Shown piece after piece: positions 61,401-64,000 of a stretch of 64,000 bases of DNA. Numbering within the stretch: the stretch's first letter is position 1; each line of letters starts with the position of its first letter. A model generated the notes under the pieces. That model did no database searches. It saw nothing but the letters and a program-made list of their open reading frames with translations, and was not told the origin of the DNA. Origin of the DNA: JABSOG01 sp041583135 (GTDB lineage Bacteria > Pseudomonadota > Gammaproteobacteria > Enterobacterales > Alteromonadaceae); NCBI GenBank assembly GCA_041583135.1, contig JBFHGJ010000010.1:1-64000 (forward strand), read 5' to 3'. The position numbers were made by a program, and so were the translations under genes.

Positions 61401-61748
61401 AAAACCTAACAAGAGAACAAAAAACAACGATTTTCACTCTCCCAACACACCTTGATGTGTGTCGGTACGAAATATAATAAACACTAAAAAATGTTCGATC
61501 AACCAATAATAGGGGTTTTTCGGTGAAATATTCGGAAGTTATTAATATCAATTAAGTTTTTGATATGTTGGATAAAACTAAAATAAATATATTTGTGTTT
61601 ATTTTGGTTTTTAAGGCTGATAATGGACAGCAGTGAAGTGACTTTTTGACAAGGATTTTTGACTTTTGATGACTGGTAATGCGTCGAAATAACACAAGGG
61701 GTTGTCTGAGGCCGTACCGCCGATATCTGTTCGACGGTACGGTTTTCA
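61401..61748. other. Intergenic region between DUF2959 gene and terminator
   Basis: This 348-bp AT-rich region holds a hairpin CCGTACCG / CGGTACGG (61711-61741, interrupted) just after the DUF2959 stop, and a small inverted repeat ACACACCTTGATGTGTGT (61442-61459). Two 66-69-codon minus-strand frames here lack ribosome sites and look spurious. A small RNA ending at 61371 is possible. Confidence 0.45.
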
Positions 61749-62396
61749 TCAATTGCCTTTTTGCGCTTCCATCTCTTTTATAAAGGCGTCAGATTCTTTG
61801 ATGGCTTTGTTCATTTCGCTGATGAGCACGCCAACGTCGGTTTTGATGCGTTGGTATTCGTTTTTAATCGCCCCGATTGCTTGGGCGTTGAGGTTGTGCT
61901 TAAGGTATAGGGTATTGTCTTTCAGCGCCGTCAACACCGGCTGCATTTTCTGCTCGGCTTGGCGCATTGAATTGAGCAGTTTATTGAATTTACGCTCTGT
62001 GGCTTTGAGTTTTTTGCTGCTTTCGCGCTTGAGTGTCGGGCTTGAGTATTGCTCAAGTTCAGCAGCCCATTCGTCAAATAAGGCTTCGGCAACCGACTCG
62101 ACTTTGCCGATGCGATCGCTGACTTCATTGGCGGCGCTTAGCGACGCATCATATTCGTCCTGCATCGCTTCATAAACCTGTTGAAGCTTGCCACCGTCAA
62201 ATTGGATCAGCTGACTGAGCTGTTGCAGCGCCGATTGAAACTGCTGTTGCGATTCTTTTTGGGCGTCGCGGGTTTCGGCAACCCTGTCTATCAAAATATC
62301 GCGTTTGTGTATCCCGACTTTTTCCATTGCCGAGTAGTAAGCGCTTTGACAACCGACAAGAGTTAGACAAAAAAACACCGCAATCAACCTATTCAT
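61749..62396 (-). CDS. DUF2959 family lipoprotein
   Basis: This 215-aa protein has ATG 62396. Lipobox LVGC (Cys16) follows MNRLIAVFFCLT, and the Gln-Ser after the Cys fits outer-membrane sorting. The mature part begins SAYYSAMEKVGIHKRDILIDRV, the recognisable start of DUF2959, and continues as long amphipathic helices (KESQQQFQSALQQLSQLIQF and others) that predict coiled coils along almost the whole chain. The family is restricted mostly to gammaproteobacteria; its function is unknown. It is divergent from yihY, 55 bp apart. Confidence 0.92.
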   Translation of the reverse strand: MNRLIAVFFCLTLVGCQSAYYSAMEKVGIHKRDILIDRVAETRDAQKESQQQFQSALQQLSQLIQFDGGKLQQVYEAMQDEYDASLSAANEVSDRIGKVESVAEALFDEWAAELEQYSSPTLKRESSKKLKATERKFNKLLNSMRQAEQKMQPVLTALKDNTLYLKHNLNAQAIGAIKNEYQRIKTDVGVLISEMNKAIKESDAFIKEMEAQKGN

Positions 62397-62451
62397 ACAT
62401 TTCTCGTTTGTTTTTCTTCATCACTAGGGGTTAACATAAAGATATGGAACT

Positions 62452-63408
62452 ATGAAAACAAATGCAAACATGAATTGGCAAGTCGCGACGGCAAAACTCT
62501 TACAAATAAAATCGATGGCGGTTGCCTTTATCTCTCAATGTCGAAAAGATCAAATTACCATGGTGGCGGGCTATCTCACGTTTGTCTCGCTGCTTTCTGT
62601 GGTGCCTTTGGTGTCGGTAACCTTTTCAATATTAAAAGCGTTTCCGGTGTTCGAATCCTTTAAACTGGAAATCGAAGACTTTATCTACAACAACTTTGTG
62701 CCCAATTCCTCTGAGCAGATTCAGCTGTACATCAATAGCTTTGTCAACAATACCTCCAAAATGACGGCTATCGGCATTGTGGTGCTGATTTTTGTGGCGC
62801 TGTCGCTGATCTCCAGTATCGATAAAACCCTCAATCAAATATTTAATACCAAGCGCACAAGGCCGGTGGTGATCTCTTTTGCCGTGTACTGGATGGTGTT
62901 GACGCTAGGGCCTGTGTTTGTCGGTTTGAGCCTAGGAGCAACTTCTTACATTGTGTCGATAGCGGCAATGGCCGACAGTTATACCCCGGGGGTATCTGAT
63001 TTATTTATTAAATTTCTGCCCTTTGCCTTATCGACGCTAGCCTTTGTCTTGCTATTTATGATCGTGCCCGATACTACGGTGAAATTTAAAGCGGCACTTG
63101 GCGGCGCCATCGTTGCGGCGGTGTTGTTTGAAGCGTCAAAACGTGGCTTTGCATTGTACATTACCAGCTTTCCTTCTTATCAGGTGATTTACGGCGCGCT
63201 CGCTGCCATTCCTATTCTGTTTGTGTGGGTCTATGTGTCTTGGATTGTGGTGTTGATCGGTGCCGAATGTACGGTGTTTATCGATAAGTTCAATCTGCTG
63301 GAGCATTTGTTGCCGGGTAAAAACACGGCGTTGGCCGAGTTGCCCGAGCATCAGCAGCCAAGCCAAGAAAACAGTCAAGATCCCTCAGCCAATTCAACTA
63401 AGAGATAA
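62452..63408 (+). CDS. yihY: YihY/BrkB family inner membrane protein
   Basis: This 318-aa membrane protein starts at ATG 62452. It has six predicted helices: the first after a cytosolic start (MVAGYLTFVSLLSVVPLVSV), then MTAIGIVVLIFVALSLISSI, PVVISFAVYWMVLTLGPVFVG, LPFALSTLAFVLLFMIVPDT, AALGGAIVAAVLFEASKRGF and IPILFVWVYVSWIVVLIGAE. The family signatures DQITMVAGYLTF, SSIDKTLNQIF and FVWVYVSWIVVLIGAE are intact. Formerly misnamed RNase BN; the role is unproved, perhaps lipid transport. The Gln/Ser-rich tail (about 290-318) is cytosolic. The next gene starts 4 bp after its stop, so they form an operon. Confidence 0.94.
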   Translation: MKTNANMNWQVATAKLLQIKSMAVAFISQCRKDQITMVAGYLTFVSLLSVVPLVSVTFSILKAFPVFESFKLEIEDFIYNNFVPNSSEQIQLYINSFVNNTSKMTAIGIVVLIFVALSLISSIDKTLNQIFNTKRTRPVVISFAVYWMVLTLGPVFVGLSLGATSYIVSIAAMADSYTPGVSDLFIKFLPFALSTLAFVLLFMIVPDTTVKFKAALGGAIVAAVLFEASKRGFALYITSFPSYQVIYGALAAIPILFVWVYVSWIVVLIGAECTVFIDKFNLLEHLLPGKNTALAELPEHQQPSQENSQDPSANSTKR

Positions 63409-63412
63409 CATT

Positions 63413-64000
63413 ATGCGCGGACTGTACCCTTCTATCCAATCCAATGACGCATGGTCGATAGAGACCGAGGACGGCCACAGCGTTTATGTTGAAGAGTCGG
63501 GTAATCCACAGGGGATAGCGGTTATCTTCTGCCATGGTGGACCCGGTGGGGCCTCATGTGAAACCCATCGTTGTTTTTTCGACCCCGAACTTTACCGTAT
63601 TATTTTATTCGACCAACGTGGTTGTGGTCGGTCAACGCCTCATGCCGGGCTTGAAAACAACACCACTTGGGATTTACTCAGTGACATGGAGTTTATCCGC
63701 GAGCATCTGAATATCGAGCGCTGGGTAGTTGCCGGCGGCTCTTGGGGTACCACGTTATCTTTAGTCTATGCCATCAATTACCCTGAGCGGGTTTTAGGGC
63801 TGATTTTGCGCGGCATATTCCTTGCCCGAGAGCAAGACTATCACTGGCTCTATGGCCGCAATGGTGGCGCAGCTCAAATATTTCCTGAGCATTATCAGGA
63901 GTTTGATGCCTTGATTGCAGAGGCAAAAGAGGGGGATCAGCTTAAGGCTTATTACCAATTGCTCACCAGTGACAATGAAATCGAGCGCCTTCACGCCGCC
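63413..64000 (+). CDS. pip: Proline iminopeptidase, 3' end outside window
   Basis: An open frame of 196 codons from ATG 63413 runs off the right edge. It encodes the N-terminal two thirds of an S33-family proline iminopeptidase, a cytosolic alpha/beta hydrolase that releases N-terminal proline from peptides. Evidence: oxyanion-hole motif CHGGPGGASC, FDQRGCGRSTPHAG, and the nucleophile elbow VAGGSWGTTLSL with Ser in GSWGT, followed by YPERVLGLILRGIFL, strongly diagnostic for Pip. The catalytic Asp and His lie outside. The start is 4 bp after the yihY stop. Confidence 0.95.
   Translation, partial: MRGLYPSIQSNDAWSIETEDGHSVYVEESGNPQGIAVIFCHGGPGGASCETHRCFFDPELYRIILFDQRGCGRSTPHAGLENNTTWDLLSDMEFIREHLNIERWVVAGGSWGTTLSLVYAINYPERVLGLILRGIFLAREQDYHWLYGRNGGAAQIFPEHYQEFDALIAEAKEGDQLKAYYQLLTSDNEIERLHAA

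Noticed and set aside
61342..61752. Two small minus-strand ORFs (66 and 69 codons) in the region before DUF2959
   Set aside because: They span a strong terminator hairpin and have no ribosome sites.

Overview
The window is ordinary chromosomal DNA of a marine-type gammaproteobacterium, most likely in the order Alteromonadales (Shewanella/Colwellia/Pseudoalteromonas-like). This rests on the glnA-DUF4124-ntrB-ntrC cluster divergent from typA, the yihY/proline iminopeptidase neighbourhood, DUF885, DUF2959 and Spo0M proteins, many membrane sensor kinases, and many short dispersed palindromes. I see no tRNA, rRNA, CRISPR array, complete insertion sequence or prophage. Genus and species cannot be settled from the sequence alone.

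Layout. 1-4.7 kb: two related exported proteins built from one duplicated module (the first cut by the window edge), a Spo0M protein, a receiver protein with a degenerate kinase-like N-terminus, and a 64-aa exported Cys-pair peptide. 5.1-13.5 kb: a CadC-like membrane regulator with a periplasmic beta-propeller, a ligase/M14 hydrolase/methyltransferase cassette, a LytTR regulator, a lipoprotein cyclophilin and an orphan sigma-54 response regulator. 13.5-15.1 kb: a gene-poor stretch with a cluster of hairpins, two unannotated paralogous genes of 44 and 47 codons sharing the motifs KAGP and AKGRDPDAP, and a possible 12-codon leader ORF. 15.1-25.7 kb: a secreted carbohydrate-active-looking protein with four Fn3-like domains, a periplasmic solute-binding protein, an exported orphan, a DUF885 lipoprotein, a 7TMR-DISM hybrid kinase and a homocysteine methyltransferase. 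25.8-33.4 kb: an RND efflux operon with one adaptor and two different pump subunits. 33.5-37 kb: a DesKR/YvfTU-like two-component system with an ABC-2 exporter. 37-43.4 kb: SlyD, an acyl-CoA dehydrogenase, and a hybrid kinase overlapping a response-regulator diguanylate cyclase. 43.6-46.2 kb: a second CadC-like propeller regulator followed by a second small exported Cys-pair peptide. 46.6-52.1 kb: a STAS protein and the nitrogen regulation cluster ntrC-ntrB-DUF4124-glnA, with NtrC sites and a sigma-54 promoter. 52-57 kb: a 1665-aa lipoprotein with PKD-like and FG-GAP/VCBS-like repeats. 57.5-64 kb: typA, small lipoproteins, an XRE regulator, DUF2959, yihY and a truncated proline iminopeptidase.

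How genes work together. NtrB/NtrC should control glnA through the two overlapping NtrC sites and the -24/-12 promoter, and control their own transcription through a near-perfect site before ntrB. The RND genes form one pump lacking its TolC partner here. The DesK-like kinase and its regulator probably control the ABC exporter beside them. Signal transduction is over-represented: three hybrid or membrane kinases, NtrB, several receivers, one GGDEF, one LytTR and two transmembrane winged-helix sensors.

The best candidates for something undescribed are (1) the two loci that each pair a transmembrane winged-helix/propeller regulator with a 63-64-aa secreted peptide, where both sensors carry two periplasmic cysteines 22 residues apart and both peptides carry a short Cys-Cys loop, and (2) the tandem KAGP/KGRDPDAP mini-genes.
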